This document shows positions 1-9,555 of a DNA stretch of 64,000 bases, piece by piece. The translations under genes were made by a program, and so were the position numbers. Below the pieces are notes generated by a model. It worked only from the letters and a program-made list of their open reading frames with translations, had not been told where the DNA came from and did not search any database. Each line of letters opens with the position of its first letter. The first letter of the stretch is position 1. The stretch comes from Dryocola clanedunensis subsp. sulfonylureivorans. GTDB lineage: Bacteria; Pseudomonadota; Gammaproteobacteria; Enterobacterales; Enterobacteriaceae. Location: contig NZ_JAERMU010000004.1 of assembly GCF_016756775.1 (NCBI RefSeq), forward strand, positions 124,001-188,000, in the 5' to 3' direction.

Positions 1-957
1 GCCTTCTTCGGTATCGCCACCATGATTATCGCCATCCCGACCGGGGTGAAGATCTTCAACTGGCTGTTCACCATGTATCAGGGTCGCATCGTCTTTAACT
101 CAGCGATGCTGTGGACCATCGGCTTCGTCGTCACCTTCTCCATCGGTGGCATGACCGGCGTTCTGCTGGCAGTGCCGGGTGCGGACTTCGTGCTGCACAA
201 CAGCCTGTTCCTGATCGCTCACTTCCATAACGTTATCATTGGTGGTGTGGTGTTCGGCTGCTTCGCGGGCCTGACCTACTGGTGGCCGAAAGCGTTTGGC
301 TTCACCCTGAACGAAAGCTGGGGCAAACGCGCCTTCTGGTTCTGGATCATCGGCTTCTTCGTGGCGTTTATGCCGCTGTACGTGCTGGGCTTCATGGGGA
401 TGACCCGTCGTCTGAGCCAGCAGATCGATCCGCAGTTCCACACCCTGCTGGTTGTTGCAGCGGGCGGCGCGGCGCTGATTGCCTGCGGTATCCTGTGCCA
501 GCTGATTCAGTTCTACGTCTCTATTCGCGACCGCGAGCAGAATCGTGACCTGACCGGTGACCCATGGGGTGGTCGTACGCTGGAGTGGGCAACCTCCTCT
601 CCTCCTCCGTTCTACAACTTTGCCCATCTGCCACACGTTCACGAACGTGACGCATTCTGGGAAATGAAAGAGAAAGGCGAAGCGTACCAGCAGCCAACCA
701 GCTATGAAGAGATTCATATGCCGCGTAATAGCGCAGCGGGCATCATCATTGCCGCATTCAGCGCCGTGTTTGGTTTCGCGATGATCTGGCACATCTGGTG
801 GCTGGCGATTATCGGCTTTGCCGGCATGATCGTGACCTGGATTGCGAAGAGCTTCGACGAAGACGTGGATTACTATGTTCCGGTTGCGGAAGTCGAAAAA
901 CTGGAAAACCAGCATTTCGATGAAATTACCAAAGCAGGGCTGAAAAATGTCAACTGA
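1..957 (+). CDS. cyoB: Cytochrome bo3 ubiquinol oxidase subunit I (3' part)
   Basis: The 5' end lies outside the window; the reading frame is open from base 1. Subunit I is the haem-copper core that reduces oxygen and pumps protons in the inner membrane. The visible part is the last roughly 320 residues. It includes the stretch [14 protein letters not shown], whose paired histidines match the haem-ligand region of haem-copper oxidases, followed by several membrane helices and a charged cytoplasmic tail. It overlaps cyoC by 11 bases, as expected for a translationally coupled cyoABCDE operon. Partial only because of the window edge. Confidence 0.97.
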   Translation, partial: AFFGIATMIIAIPTGVKIFNWLFTMYQGRIVFNSAMLWTIGFVVTFSIGGMTGVLLAVPGADFVLHNSLFLIAHFHNVIIGGVVFGCFAGLTYWWPKAFGFTLNESWGKRAFWFWIIGFFVAFMPLYVLGFMGMTRRLSQQIDPQFHTLLVVAAGGAALIACGILCQLIQFYVSIRDREQNRDLTGDPWGGRTLEWATSSPPPFYNFAHLPHVHERDAFWEMKEKGEAYQQPTSYEEIHMPRNSAAGIIIAAFSAVFGFAMIWHIWWLAIIGFAGMIVTWIAKSFDEDVDYYVPVAEVEKLENQHFDEITKAGLKNVN

Positions 958-1561
958 GACTATCAATCAAGCAAGTGCCCACGCCACTGAGCATGGGCAT
1001 CACGATGCAGGAACCAATAAGGTCTTTGGTTTCTGGATCTACCTGATGAGCGACTGCATTCTGTTCTGTTGCTTGTTTGCTACCTATGCCGTTCTGGTGA
1101 ACGGCACCGCCGGTGGCCCGGCAGGGAAAGACATCTTCGAACTGCCGTTCGTACTGGTTGAGACTGCCCTGCTGTTAGTCAGCTCCATCACCTACGGCAT
1201 GGCGATTATCGCCATGAACAAAGGCAACAAGAGCCAGGTTATCTCCTGGCTGGCGCTGACCTTCCTGTTTGGTGCGGGCTTCGTCGGGATGGAAATCTAT
1301 GAGTTCCATCACCTGATCAAGGAAGGTTACGGCCCGGATCGTAGCGGCTTCCTGTCAGCCTTCTTCGCGCTGGTAGGTACCCACGGTCTGCACGTCACCT
1401 CTGGTCTGGTGTGGATGGCGTTCATGATGATTCATGTCGCGCGCCGCGGCCTGACCAGCACTAACCGTGCTCGTCTGATGTGCCTGAGCCTGTTCTGGCA
1501 CTTCCTTGACGTTGTATGGATCTGTGTATTCTCAGTCGTTTATCTGATGGGGGCGATGTAA
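947..1561 (+). CDS. cyoC: Cytochrome bo3 oxidase subunit III
   Basis: Protein of 204 residues with five hydrophobic segments, typical of CyoC. This is a structural subunit of the quinol oxidase with no redox centre of its own. The family segment [20 protein letters not shown] is present around residues 122-142. The gene starts inside the end of cyoB and its stop shares one base with the cyoD start (TAATG), so the operon is tightly coupled. Length is as in E. coli. Confidence 0.97.
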   Translation: MSTETINQASAHATEHGHHDAGTNKVFGFWIYLMSDCILFCCLFATYAVLVNGTAGGPAGKDIFELPFVLVETALLLVSSITYGMAIIAMNKGNKSQVISWLALTFLFGAGFVGMEIYEFHHLIKEGYGPDRSGFLSAFFALVGTHGLHVTSGLVWMAFMMIHVARRGLTSTNRARLMCLSLFWHFLDVVWICVFSVVYLMGAM

Positions 1562-1890
1562 TGAGTCATTCAACTGAACACGCAGGCGCCCACCACGGTA
1601 GCGTGAAGACCTATATGACCGGCTTTATCCTGTCTATCATCCTGACGGCGATCCCGTTCTGGATAGTGATGACAGGTACAGCTTCCCACGCCACGATGCT
1701 TGGCGTGATTCTGGTGACCGCAGTCGTACAGATTCTGGTCCACCTGGTTTGCTTCCTGCACTTGAATACCTCTTCAAGCGAGCGCTGGAACCTGGTTGCC
1801 TTTGTCTTTACCGCGCTGATTATCGCCATTCTGGTAATCGGTTCGATCTGGATTATGTGGAACCTCAACCAGAACATGATGGTTCACTAA
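1561..1890 (+). CDS. cyoD: Cytochrome bo3 oxidase subunit IV
   Basis: Small membrane subunit of 109 residues, with a hydrophilic His-rich start ([13 protein letters not shown]) and three membrane helices. It helps assemble and stabilise the oxidase. A longer in-frame ATG exists at 1516 inside cyoC. The start at 1561 is preferred because it gives the family length and the usual one-base overlap with the cyoC stop. Confidence 0.96.
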   Translation: MSHSTEHAGAHHGSVKTYMTGFILSIILTAIPFWIVMTGTASHATMLGVILVTAVVQILVHLVCFLHLNTSSSERWNLVAFVFTALIIAILVIGSIWIMWNLNQNMMVH

Positions 1891-1901
1891 GAGCGGCGTG
1901 T

Positions 1902-2789
1902 ATGATTAAGCAATACCTGCAAGTAACGAAACCAGGAATTATTTTCGGTAATTTAATTTCTGTCATTGGGGGATTTTTACTGGCCTCAAAGGGCAGTATT
2001 GATTATCCCCTGTTTCTCTTCACCCTCGTAGGGGTGTCGCTGGTGGTGGCCTCTGGTTGTGTTTATAACAACTACATCGACCGCGATATCGACCGTAAAA
2101 TGGAGAGAACCAAGAATCGGGTGCTGGTCAAAGGCCTGATTTCACCGAAAATGTCGCTGGTGTATGCCACCTTGTTGGGTATTGCTGGCTTTATGCTGCT
2201 GTGGTTTGGTGCGAATCCGTTAGCCATGTGGCTTGGCGTGATGGGCTTCGTGGTTTATGTCGGGGTCTATAGCCTCTATATGAAACGCAAGTCTGTTTAC
2301 GGCACGCTGATTGGCAGCCTGTCGGGCGCGGCACCTCCGGTTATTGGCTACTGTGCCGTCACCGGCCAGTTCGACACCGGTGCCCTGATCCTGCTGGCTA
2401 TCTTTAGCCTGTGGCAGATGCCGCACTCGTATGCGATTGCTATCTTCCGCTTTAAAGATTACCAGGCCGCTAACATTCCGGTACTGCCGGTTGTGAAAGG
2501 CATTTCGGTGGCGAAGAACCATATCACCCTTTATATCATTGCGTTTGCCGTTGCCACATTGATGCTGACGCTGGGTGGTTACGCCGGATACAAATATCTG
2601 GTTGTTGCCGCTGCGGTCAGCGTGTGGTGGTTAGGCATGGCGCTGCGTGGGTATAAAGTGGAGGACGATAAGGTCTGGGCGCGCAAACTGTTCGTCTTTT
2701 CAATCGTTGCCATTACCTCCCTGAGCGTAATGATGTCGGTCGATTTTATGGCGGCAGACACGCACAATCTGCTGACTTACGTTCGCTAA
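1902..2789 (+). CDS. cyoE: Protohaem IX farnesyltransferase (haem O synthase)
   Basis: Polytopic UbiA-family prenyltransferase, 295 residues. It attaches farnesyl diphosphate to haem b to make the haem O needed by CyoB. The Asp-rich prenyl-binding motif [15 protein letters not shown] is at about residues 60-74, and a second conserved stretch, YTLW-like in the family, reads [20 protein letters not shown]. The ATG at 1902 follows the cyoD stop by 11 bases. A longer frame starting at 1749 is only the antisense-free upstream extension through cyoD and is not used. It is the last gene of the operon and is followed by a strong terminator. Confidence 0.97.
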   Translation: MIKQYLQVTKPGIIFGNLISVIGGFLLASKGSIDYPLFLFTLVGVSLVVASGCVYNNYIDRDIDRKMERTKNRVLVKGLISPKMSLVYATLLGIAGFMLLWFGANPLAMWLGVMGFVVYVGVYSLYMKRKSVYGTLIGSLSGAAPPVIGYCAVTGQFDTGALILLAIFSLWQMPHSYAIAIFRFKDYQAANIPVLPVVKGISVAKNHITLYIIAFAVATLMLTLGGYAGYKYLVVAAAVSVWWLGMALRGYKVEDDKVWARKLFVFSIVAITSLSVMMSVDFMAADTHNLLTYVR

Positions 2790-2803
2790 GTCGTGAACCT
2801 CAT

Positions 2804-2830
2804 AAAAGGGCACTTCGGTGCCCTTTTTTA
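2804..2830 (+). terminator. Rho-independent terminator of the cyo operon
   Basis: A stem pairing AAAAGGGCAC with GTGCCCTTTT around a TTCG tetraloop is followed by a run of six T. It starts 15 bases after the cyoE stop. Confidence 0.93.
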
Positions 2831-2937
2831 TTAGCATCATCAAGCGGTTCCACCCTGTAACATTTGTTACATAAGCAGATGTTTACCCTCCCCTGCCCAC
2901 GCACTACACTAAGACCGGTTTTTCATCAGAGGTGGTA

Positions 2938-4302
2938 ATGAACGATTACAAAATGACGCCCGTCGAGCTACGAGCGACGTGGGGTTTAGGCACGGTGTTT
3001 TCACTGCGCATGCTCGGCATGTTTATGGTGCTGCCGGTTCTTACTACTTACGGGATGTCCCTGCAGGGCGCGAGTGAAGCGCTGATTGGCCTCGCGATTG
3101 GTATCTACGGCCTCGCGCAGGCAATATTCCAGATCCCCTTCGGTTTGCTCTCCGATCGTATTGGTCGTAAGCCGCTGATTGTCGGTGGACTACTGATTTT
3201 TGTACTCGGCAGCGTGATTGCCGCCCTTTCCAGTTCCATCTGGGGCATCATTCTTGGCCGCGCTTTACAAGGTTCCGGGGCGATAGCTGCCGCCGTAATG
3301 GCGCTACTTTCCGACCTTACCCGTGAGCAGAACCGCACGAAGGCGATGGCCTTTATTGGCGTCAGCTTCGGGATAACCTTCGCCATCGCCATGGTACTGG
3401 GTCCGATTATCACCCACAGTCTCGGTCTGAACGCGCTTTTCTGGATGATCGCTATTCTCGCCACGGTAGGGATAATCATCACCCTCTGGGTCGTTCCCAA
3501 CACGCAAACGCATGTTCTGAACCGCGAATCCGGTATGGTGAAAGGCTGCTTCAGCAAAGTCCTCGCCGAACCTAAGCTGCTGAAACTCAATTTTGGCATC
3601 ATGTGCCTGCACATCATGCTGATGTCGACCTTTGTCGCCCTGCCCGGCCAGCTCGAGCTGGCAGGCTTCCCCGCCGCGCAACACTGGAAGATTTATCTCT
3701 GCACGATGCTGATCGCCTTTGCCACCGTGGTGCCGTTTATTATCTATGCCGAAGTGAAGCGCCGCATGAAGCGCGTGTTTGTCGGCTGCGTGGCCGTGTT
3801 GCTGATCGCTGAAATCGTGCTCTGGGGTTCCGGCCCACATTTCTGGGAGCTGGTGATTGGCGTGCAGCTTTTCTTCCTCGCCTTTAACCTGATGGAAGCT
3901 ATTCTGCCCTCGCTTATCAGCAAAGAGTCGCCTGCGGGTTTCAAAGGCACCGCCATGGGGATCTATTCCACCAGCCAGTTTATCGGCGTGGCCATTGGCG
4001 GCTCGCTGGGCGGCTGGCTGGACGGGATGTTTGATTCCCAGACGGTATTCCTGGCAGGCGCGCTGCTGGCAATGGTCTGGCTGCTTGTCAGCTCCACCAT
4101 GTCGGAACCGCCATACGTTGCCAGCCTGCGAATCGAGCTGCCGGAAGATGCGGAAAATGACGTAGAGCTGAAAGCAAGACTGCTGGCGCAGCCGGGCGTA
4201 AGCGATGCGAATATCATCCCGCAGGAGCGCAGCGCCTACGTGAAGATCGACAGCAAGATAACGAACCGATTTGAGATAGAACAGCTGGTGAAAGGGGCAT
4301 AA
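2938..4302 (+). CDS. yajR: MFS transporter YajR
   Basis: 454-residue inner-membrane protein of the major facilitator superfamily. It has twelve hydrophobic segments and a soluble C-terminal ferredoxin-like (YAM) domain of about 65 residues ending EIEQLVKGA, the hallmark of YajR. Motif A between helices 2 and 3 reads GLLSDRIGRKPLI. The true substrate is not known. A GTG two codons upstream (2932) is in frame, but the ATG at 2938 (MNDYKMTP) matches the E. coli protein and is preceded by GAGGTGG. It converges on yajQ. Confidence 0.95.
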   Translation: MNDYKMTPVELRATWGLGTVFSLRMLGMFMVLPVLTTYGMSLQGASEALIGLAIGIYGLAQAIFQIPFGLLSDRIGRKPLIVGGLLIFVLGSVIAALSSSIWGIILGRALQGSGAIAAAVMALLSDLTREQNRTKAMAFIGVSFGITFAIAMVLGPIITHSLGLNALFWMIAILATVGIIITLWVVPNTQTHVLNRESGMVKGCFSKVLAEPKLLKLNFGIMCLHIMLMSTFVALPGQLELAGFPAAQHWKIYLCTMLIAFATVVPFIIYAEVKRRMKRVFVGCVAVLLIAEIVLWGSGPHFWELVIGVQLFFLAFNLMEAILPSLISKESPAGFKGTAMGIYSTSQFIGVAIGGSLGGWLDGMFDSQTVFLAGALLAMVWLLVSSTMSEPPYVASLRIELPEDAENDVELKARLLAQPGVSDANIIPQERSAYVKIDSKITNRFEIEQLVKGA

Positions 4303-4311
4303 AGCCCCTTT
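4291..4311. terminator. Hairpin at the yajR/yajQ convergent junction
   Basis: AAAGGGGC (4291-4298) pairs with GCCCCTTT (4304-4311) across the yajR stop codon. The two genes end 16 bases apart, so this hairpin probably ends transcription from both sides. Neither side has a long T tract. Confidence 0.5.
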
Positions 4312-4318
4312 GAATGGG

Positions 4319-4810
4319 TCAGTCGCGGAAGTTTTTAAACTGGAACGGCTGCCCCAGATCGCCACCACGGACCAGCGCCATTGCGCCCTGCAGGTCGTCA
4401 CGAGATTTGCCCGTTACGCGCAGCTCTTCGCCCTGAATCTGCACCTGAACTTTTGCTTTGCTGTCTTTGATCAGCTTCACAATTTTCTTGGCGATCGGCG
4501 CTTCGATGCCCTGCTTGAGCTTCGCTTCCACGCTCCAGGTTTTACCGCTGTGGGTAAACTCCTCGGGCACATCGATAGATGCACCTTCGATGCCGCGCTT
4601 GAGCAGCTTGGCACGCAGAATATCCAGCAGCTGGTTGACCTGGAAATCAGACTCGCTGGCGACCTTAATGGACTGGTTTTTCTCATTCAGCTCAAAGGTT
4701 GCCGGCACGTTGCGAAAATCGAAACGAGTCGCGACTTCACGCTCTGCGTTTTCAATCGCGTTACGGACTTCTTGCATATCAATTTCAGACACGATGTCAA
4801 AAGATGGCAT
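4319..4810 (-). CDS. yajQ: YajQ family nucleotide-binding protein
   Basis: 163-residue cytoplasmic protein of the YajQ (UPF0234, DUF520) family. Members fold as two ferredoxin-like domains and bind nucleotides; cyclic-di-GMP binding has been shown in some relatives (Xanthomonas, Pseudomonas). The start [20 protein letters not shown] and the end FKNFRD are typical. It is transcribed towards yajR and away from panE. The physiological role in enterics is unsettled. Confidence 0.95.
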   Translation of the reverse strand: MPSFDIVSEIDMQEVRNAIENAEREVATRFDFRNVPATFELNEKNQSIKVASESDFQVNQLLDILRAKLLKRGIEGASIDVPEEFTHSGKTWSVEAKLKQGIEAPIAKKIVKLIKDSKAKVQVQIQGEELRVTGKSRDDLQGAMALVRGGDLGQPFQFKNFRD

Positions 4811-4948
4811 GTTTTCTTCTCCCTCTCTTTTTTGTTGCGTTGCATAATACCCGCTGGGCCACGCAAAACAACCCGTTAAAACAGGAGAGAGCCCGATATA
4901 CTATAGAATACGTAAAACATCCGCGCAGGTTGTGGATGGGGAGGCGAC

Positions 4949-5863
4949 ATGAAAATCACCGTACTGGGATGCGGTGCGCTAGGTCAGCTTTGGCTGGCAG
5001 CGCTGATAAAACAAGGACATGAAGTCCAGGGCTGGTTACGAGTTCCCCAACCTTTCTGTCCGGTCAATCTGGTAGATGTGGATGGCAGTACTTTTAATGA
5101 ATCGCTGACCGCCAACGATCCGGATTTCCTCGCCGGCAGCGATCTGCTGCTGGTTACGCTCAAAGCCTGGCAGGTTTCAGGTGCAGTAAAAACGCTCGCC
5201 GCAACGCTGCCTGAATCCAGCCCGATCCTGCTGTTGCACAACGGTATGGGAACACTGGAAGAACTGAAGATGCTGCGTCAGCCAGTTCTGCTGGGGGTGA
5301 CTACCCATGCCGCAAGGCGTGACGGCAATGTTATCGTGCACGTCGCCCGCGGCACCACTCACATTGGGCCAGGCAATGCCGCAGGGAGCGACTTCAGTCG
5401 CCTGGCAGAAACGCTGCATCACGCACTGCCTGACGTGGCCTGGCACGATAACATCCTGCCCGCCAGCTGGAAAAAACTCACGGTTAACTGCGCGATAAAC
5501 CCGCTGACGGCTTTGTACAACTGCCCTAACGGCGAGTTAAAGTATCATTACGACGAGGTAGTGAGTATTTGTGACGAAGTGGCGCAGGTTATGGAGCGTG
5601 AAGGTCACCATACCTCAGCGGATAGCCTGCTCTACTACGTTGAGCAGGTTATCGACAGCACCGCCGCGAATATCTCTTCGATGCTGCAGGATATCCGGGT
5701 GCAGCGGCACACTGAAATTGACTATATCACCGGGTATTTACTCCAGCGTGCGCGGGCCCACGGCCTGAACCTGCCGGTAAATAGCCGACTCTACGAGCAG
5801 ATTAAGCGTAAGGAGAATGAATATGAGCGCTCAAGCTCTGGTCTGCCTGGCACCTGGGACTGA
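4949..5863 (+). CDS. panE: 2-dehydropantoate 2-reductase
   Basis: NADPH-dependent reduction of ketopantoate to pantoate in pantothenate (coenzyme A) synthesis. The N-terminal Rossmann motif GCGALGQLW is at residues 7-15. The catalytic Lys lies in the segment [17 protein letters not shown], and the C-terminal helical domain contains the family segment [18 protein letters not shown]. The length of 304 residues agrees with E. coli PanE. The last 41 bases overlap the start of yajL, so the two genes are coupled. Confidence 0.96.
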   Translation: MKITVLGCGALGQLWLAALIKQGHEVQGWLRVPQPFCPVNLVDVDGSTFNESLTANDPDFLAGSDLLLVTLKAWQVSGAVKTLAATLPESSPILLLHNGMGTLEELKMLRQPVLLGVTTHAARRDGNVIVHVARGTTHIGPGNAAGSDFSRLAETLHHALPDVAWHDNILPASWKKLTVNCAINPLTALYNCPNGELKYHYDEVVSICDEVAQVMEREGHHTSADSLLYYVEQVIDSTAANISSMLQDIRVQRHTEIDYITGYLLQRARAHGLNLPVNSRLYEQIKRKENEYERSSSGLPGTWD

Positions 5864-6416
5864 AGAAACCGAAGCCGTCACCACCATCGACCTGCTGGTC
5901 CGCGCGGGCATCAAAGTGACAACGGCGAGCGTTGCCAGCGATGGTCACCTCACGGTCACCTGCTCACGCGGCGTAAAAATCGTGGCTGATGCGCCACTGG
6001 TGGAAGTTGCAGACGGTGATTTTGACGTCATTGTTCTGCCCGGCGGCCTGAAAGGCGCGGAATGCTTCCGCGACAGCCCGCTGCTGGTGGAAACCGTGCG
6101 CCAGTTTCATCTCTCCGGCCGTATCGTCGCCACCCTCTGTGCGGCGGCCGGTACGGTGCTGGTGCCCCACGAGATCTTCCCGATTGGCAATATGACCGGC
6201 TTCCCCGGCCTGAAGGAGACGATTCCTGAAGGCCAGTGGCAGGACAAACGCGTGGTCTGGGACCCGCGTGTGAATTTGCTCACCAGCCAGGGGCCGGGTA
6301 CAGCCATTGATTTCGCCCTGAAGATTATCGACCTGCTGGTCGGGCGCGAGAAGGCCCATGAGGTGTCGCAGCAGCTGGTAATGGCGGCCGGAATTTATAG
6401 CTACCGGGATTATTAA
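5823..6416 (+). CDS. yajL: Protein deglycase / chaperone YajL (DJ-1 family)
   Basis: 197-residue DJ-1/PfpI protein, homologous to human DJ-1, reported to protect proteins against oxidative and carbonyl stress. The nucleophile Cys106 lies in VATLCAAAG, and the conserved Glu is in the EETEA stretch near residue 15. Two ATG codons are possible. The second (5823) is chosen because the Shine-Dalgarno AGGAG at 5811-5815 lies seven bases before it and only one base before the first (5817). Length then matches E. coli. The deglycase activity of the family is debated. Confidence 0.94.
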   Translation: MSAQALVCLAPGTEETEAVTTIDLLVRAGIKVTTASVASDGHLTVTCSRGVKIVADAPLVEVADGDFDVIVLPGGLKGAECFRDSPLLVETVRQFHLSGRIVATLCAAAGTVLVPHEIFPIGNMTGFPGLKETIPEGQWQDKRVVWDPRVNLLTSQGPGTAIDFALKIIDLLVGREKAHEVSQQLVMAAGIYSYRDY

Positions 6417-6449
6417 AACTCACCTCCCTTGCGGGCAAATGGATCGCGC

Positions 6450-7604
6450 TCACGCCGATTCAATTTGCTCCGCAATATCCATTATCTTCTCTAGCGGGAT
6501 ACCATTGCGGGCAAGCTCCACAAAAGCGTTCATATAGGGTGTCATCGTGGCAAAAAGTGTTTTATAGCCCGCGCAAAAGTACGAGACCTGCCCACCTCCA
6601 CCCCGGATAATACGGTGCTTTGGACATCCTCCATTGCAAACAGGCTTATAGATACAGTTCAGACAATCACTGGACAGTACCTGCTTCTGTGCGGTCAGAC
6701 GACTGCTTTGCAGTGAAGAAAGCGAGGCGTCGCTGATGTTGCCGATTTTGTACTGTGGATAGACAAAATGATCGCACTCATAGAGATCGCCATTGGACTC
6801 CATCACAAAATTGTCGCGACAGGCCTGCTGGAAAATACAGCTTGTATGCCCATTACCTAAAAAACGACTCACAAAAGTTTCGAACTGACGAACGAAAACC
6901 GTGCCGACATCGTACTTCACCCAGCGTTTAAAAATCTCAGACATGAATTTGCCATAGCTGACAGCGGGCACCGAGAAGTCAATAATGTTGCCGACGTCCG
7001 TGCGCCCATCAAACTGAATGTTTGCCTTACTGGTCTCCAGCAGTTCAATAAATTGCAGATGACGACTGCCAATGGATTTCAGAAACTCGTAGACCTCCAG
7101 AGGGTGGCCAACGTTAATATTATTCACCACCGTTAATGTATTGAATTCGACACCATACTTTTTGAGCAGGTCAATCGCCGAGATGACCTTTTTGAAGGTC
7201 CCATTACCGGCTCGAGTCTGGCGATAGCGGTCGTGCAGCGCTTCGGGACCGTCAATGGAGATCCCCACCAAAAAGTCGTGCTGTTTCAGAAACTGGCACC
7301 ACTCATCATTTAGTAAAATGCCGTTGGTTTGCAGCGCGTTAAAGATTTTCTTCCCGCCCCCATACTTTTTCTGCAAGGCTACAGCCTTCCTGAAAAAATC
7401 TACCCCCGCCATCGTAGGCTCTCCACCCTGCCAGGTGAAATGGACGTTGTCGCTGGCGGCACGGATGTAATTTTTGATAAAGCTTCGCAGCGTCTGGTCA
7501 TCCATCCAGCCCTGGCGGCTAAATTGAGCAGCCTTCCCCAGATAGAAACAGTAGTCGCACTGAATATTGCACTGATAACTCGTAGGTTTTGCCGTGATAT
7601 GCAT
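6450..7604 (-). CDS. Anaerobic sulfatase-maturating enzyme (radical SAM, SPASM)
   Basis: Protein of 384 residues. The radical SAM cluster motif CNIQCDYC is at residues 12-19. A C-terminal SPASM region binds two more iron-sulfur clusters, visible as CRDNF...NGDLYEC and the spacing C-x2-C-x5-C-x3-C in [14 protein letters not shown]. Enzymes of this family (AtsB, anSME) oxidise a Ser or Cys in the active site of a nascent sulfatase to formylglycine in the cytoplasm. It lies 57 bases downstream of a Ser-type sulfatase on the same strand, which is its likely substrate. It resembles AslB/AtsB, but I cannot say which. The pair is absent from this position in E. coli K-12. Confidence 0.9.
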   Translation of the reverse strand: MHITAKPTSYQCNIQCDYCFYLGKAAQFSRQGWMDDQTLRSFIKNYIRAASDNVHFTWQGGEPTMAGVDFFRKAVALQKKYGGGKKIFNALQTNGILLNDEWCQFLKQHDFLVGISIDGPEALHDRYRQTRAGNGTFKKVISAIDLLKKYGVEFNTLTVVNNINVGHPLEVYEFLKSIGSRHLQFIELLETSKANIQFDGRTDVGNIIDFSVPAVSYGKFMSEIFKRWVKYDVGTVFVRQFETFVSRFLGNGHTSCIFQQACRDNFVMESNGDLYECDHFVYPQYKIGNISDASLSSLQSSRLTAQKQVLSSDCLNCIYKPVCNGGCPKHRIIRGGGGQVSYFCAGYKTLFATMTPYMNAFVELARNGIPLEKIMDIAEQIESA

Positions 7605-7625
7605 GATTTTCTCTGCAAAATAATG

Positions 7626-7645
7626 CGGCAGGGATCTCCCTGCCG
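7626..7645 (-). terminator. Palindromic hairpin between sulfatase and maturase genes
   Basis: CGGCAGGGA and TCCCTGCCG form a perfect 9-bp stem with a two-base centre. It starts 17 bases after the sulfatase stop and lies before the maturase gene. It could lower the amount of maturase transcript relative to sulfatase, or stabilise the upstream mRNA. There is no clear T tract, so a full terminator is uncertain. Confidence 0.5.
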
Positions 7646-7661
7646 TCAGACTAGCGTGGGC

Positions 7662-9344
7662 TTACTGCTCTTCACCAAGTGACGTTTTGATGTTGGTAAA
7701 TTTTTGCTGATTGATCTGGCTTAGCGGCGGTTTACTCCCCGCAATAAAGCCTGTCACCTCACTTTTCATCGCTTTTACGACGTCCGGATGAGCGGCTGCC
7801 AGATTATTTTTCTGCTGCAGATCGTCGAGTTTATACAGTCCAGGCTGCTTATCCTCGAAGGTATAGACCAGCGAGTAATCATTGCTGCGCACGGTATAGG
7901 AGAACTGGCTCAGATCTTCCGTATTGGGGTTATCTGGATAATCATCCGACAGATGGCGAACATATTTGTGGTAACCATTCCAGAACGGGATATTTTTCTC
8001 GTCAAACCAGTGGGAGTAGGACGTTACCCAATCCAGGTATTTATGCGGCTCACCTGTTTTGTTGTTTGTCAGATAAGGCAGCAGCGAAGTGCCGTCCAGC
8101 TTCAGACTGGCGGGAACGGCGATCTCTGCCGCATCCAGCGCTGTAGGGTAGAAGTCCATCGCCGAAATGAGTTTGCTGTATTCGCTGCCTGGATGTAATT
8201 TTCCCTTCCACCACATAAACATCGGCGTGTGCGTCCCGCCGGGGAATGTCTGGCTCTTGTACCCTTTCTGATCACCGTTGAGCGGCAGCGGTCCGTCGAT
8301 CACCGCGCCATTATCTGAGGTGAAGAGGATAATAGTGTTGTCGTACTGACCATTTTTCTTCAACTCCTCCAGCACCCGTTTCACGCCCTGATCGACGGAA
8401 TAGATGGCCGCGTAGAAGTTATCCGCCGTTGAACTGCCGGTATTGAACCGCTGCTGGTATTGCGCAGGGGCAGGATGGTCATTAGGCAAATGGGGGGCGT
8501 TATAGGCCAGGTAGAGCATAAAAGGCTGGTCAAGGGTTTTCGCGCGATCGACCGCGCCAATCGCTTCATCCGTCAGCTGATCGCTGATATAACCTTTTGC
8601 CTTGATGTGCTCCCGGTTGCGGAACAGCGAGGGTGAGTGGTAGTACGCGGTTCCCGCCGCATGGAAGCCCATAAAATAATCAAAACCACGGTTCTGTGGC
8701 TGCCACTCTTCCGCCGAGTAAGTGGTGAAATTGTCATGGTAATCGCGAGTTTGTTTATCTTTGTCGACCGGCACATTGCTGATTTTTGATAAATGCCATT
8801 TGCCGATAGCCGCCGTGTAGTAGCCATGATTCTGGAATAACTCCGGCAGGAACGTTTCATTCAGCGGAATGCCATCCTGAGCATCTGTATTGGAATACAC
8901 GCCAAAGCGAGCAGGCGATCTGCCCGTCATGATCGCGGCACGTGACGGCCCGGACACGCCATGAGCCACATAGCCATTAGTAAAGCGCACACCTTCGTCC
9001 ATCAATGAGAGCAGGGTTGGCGTCGATTTCTTTGCCGCCTCAATGGCTTTATCGATACCTATTTTATAAGTATCAACCACCTCACGATTCTGCATCGACT
9101 GCGGTGCAAAAGATTTCTGATCGAACGGAAGCTGTCCGTAGCCCAGGTCATCCATCGTCAGAATAATGACGTTTGGCTTACCTTGCGTACTGTATTCCGT
9201 CGGCGTGAAGTCAGAAAATGCCACATTGGTTTTGGTAGCTTTGAGATTGCCATCCTGAGCATATGCCGATGACATTAGCATTCCGGAAGCCAGAATAAAG
9301 GAGACAGATGAGGCCAGTAAGTTTTTACGTAGTTGATTTGCCAT
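7662..9344 (-). CDS. Periplasmic Ser-type arylsulfatase (AslA/AtsA-like)
   Basis: 560-residue sulfatase of the alkaline-phosphatase superfamily. The signal peptide is residues 1-29 (cut after SSAYA). Metal ligands Asp65-Asp66 are in ILTMDDLGYG. The sulfatase signature is SGPSRAAIMTGR, so the residue to become formylglycine is Ser131; a second metal site is FTSDNG. Ser-type sulfatases need an AtsB-like maturase, and one lies directly downstream. The natural sulfate ester is unknown. The start at 9344 (MANQLRK) is chosen over an upstream ATG at 9386 because GAGG lies nine bases before it and the signal peptide then begins properly. Confidence 0.9.
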   Translation of the reverse strand: MANQLRKNLLASSVSFILASGMLMSSAYAQDGNLKATKTNVAFSDFTPTEYSTQGKPNVIILTMDDLGYGQLPFDQKSFAPQSMQNREVVDTYKIGIDKAIEAAKKSTPTLLSLMDEGVRFTNGYVAHGVSGPSRAAIMTGRSPARFGVYSNTDAQDGIPLNETFLPELFQNHGYYTAAIGKWHLSKISNVPVDKDKQTRDYHDNFTTYSAEEWQPQNRGFDYFMGFHAAGTAYYHSPSLFRNREHIKAKGYISDQLTDEAIGAVDRAKTLDQPFMLYLAYNAPHLPNDHPAPAQYQQRFNTGSSTADNFYAAIYSVDQGVKRVLEELKKNGQYDNTIILFTSDNGAVIDGPLPLNGDQKGYKSQTFPGGTHTPMFMWWKGKLHPGSEYSKLISAMDFYPTALDAAEIAVPASLKLDGTSLLPYLTNNKTGEPHKYLDWVTSYSHWFDEKNIPFWNGYHKYVRHLSDDYPDNPNTEDLSQFSYTVRSNDYSLVYTFEDKQPGLYKLDDLQQKNNLAAAHPDVVKAMKSEVTGFIAGSKPPLSQINQQKFTNIKTSLGEEQ

Positions 9345-9493
9345 AAAAGATATCCTCGTTAAAAAACGATGGTTATTTTGTGGCAAGAAAAAAGCTTATA
9401 CCTGGGGAAACATCACAATTAAGGATATACCCACACGGATAGAGTGGACTTATTGTGCTATTTGCGAGGGAACCAAAAATGAAGAGCCTGAGA

Positions 9494-9539
9494 GGGACTC
9501 CGACACCGCAAAATTTAACGCTTGCCGGGCCAGAGTCCC
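9494..9539. repeat. Inverted repeat between thiI and the sulfatase gene
   Basis: GGGACTC (9494-9500) and GAGTCCC (9533-9539) are separated by 32 bases that hold a weaker inner pairing (GCAA/TTGC). It lies just after the thiI stop and upstream of the sulfatase, so it may end thiI transcription or act in the sulfatase promoter region. There is no T run directly behind the stem. Confidence 0.4.
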
Positions 9540-9555
9540 CTTGTAAATCAGAAAG

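Noticed and set aside
1749-1901. Longer start for cyoE
   Set aside because: The frame extends back through cyoD, but the added residues have no counterpart in haem O synthases and the ATG at 1902 fits the family.
3304-4401. Open frame of 365 codons opposite yajR
   Set aside because: It runs across yajR and into yajQ and has no recognisable domain; yajR is the real gene.
9494-9539. tRNA remnant as an attachment site for the sulfatase block
   Set aside because: The paired ends suggested an acceptor stem, but there is no T-loop GTTCRA, anticodon stem or CCA end, and no integrase.
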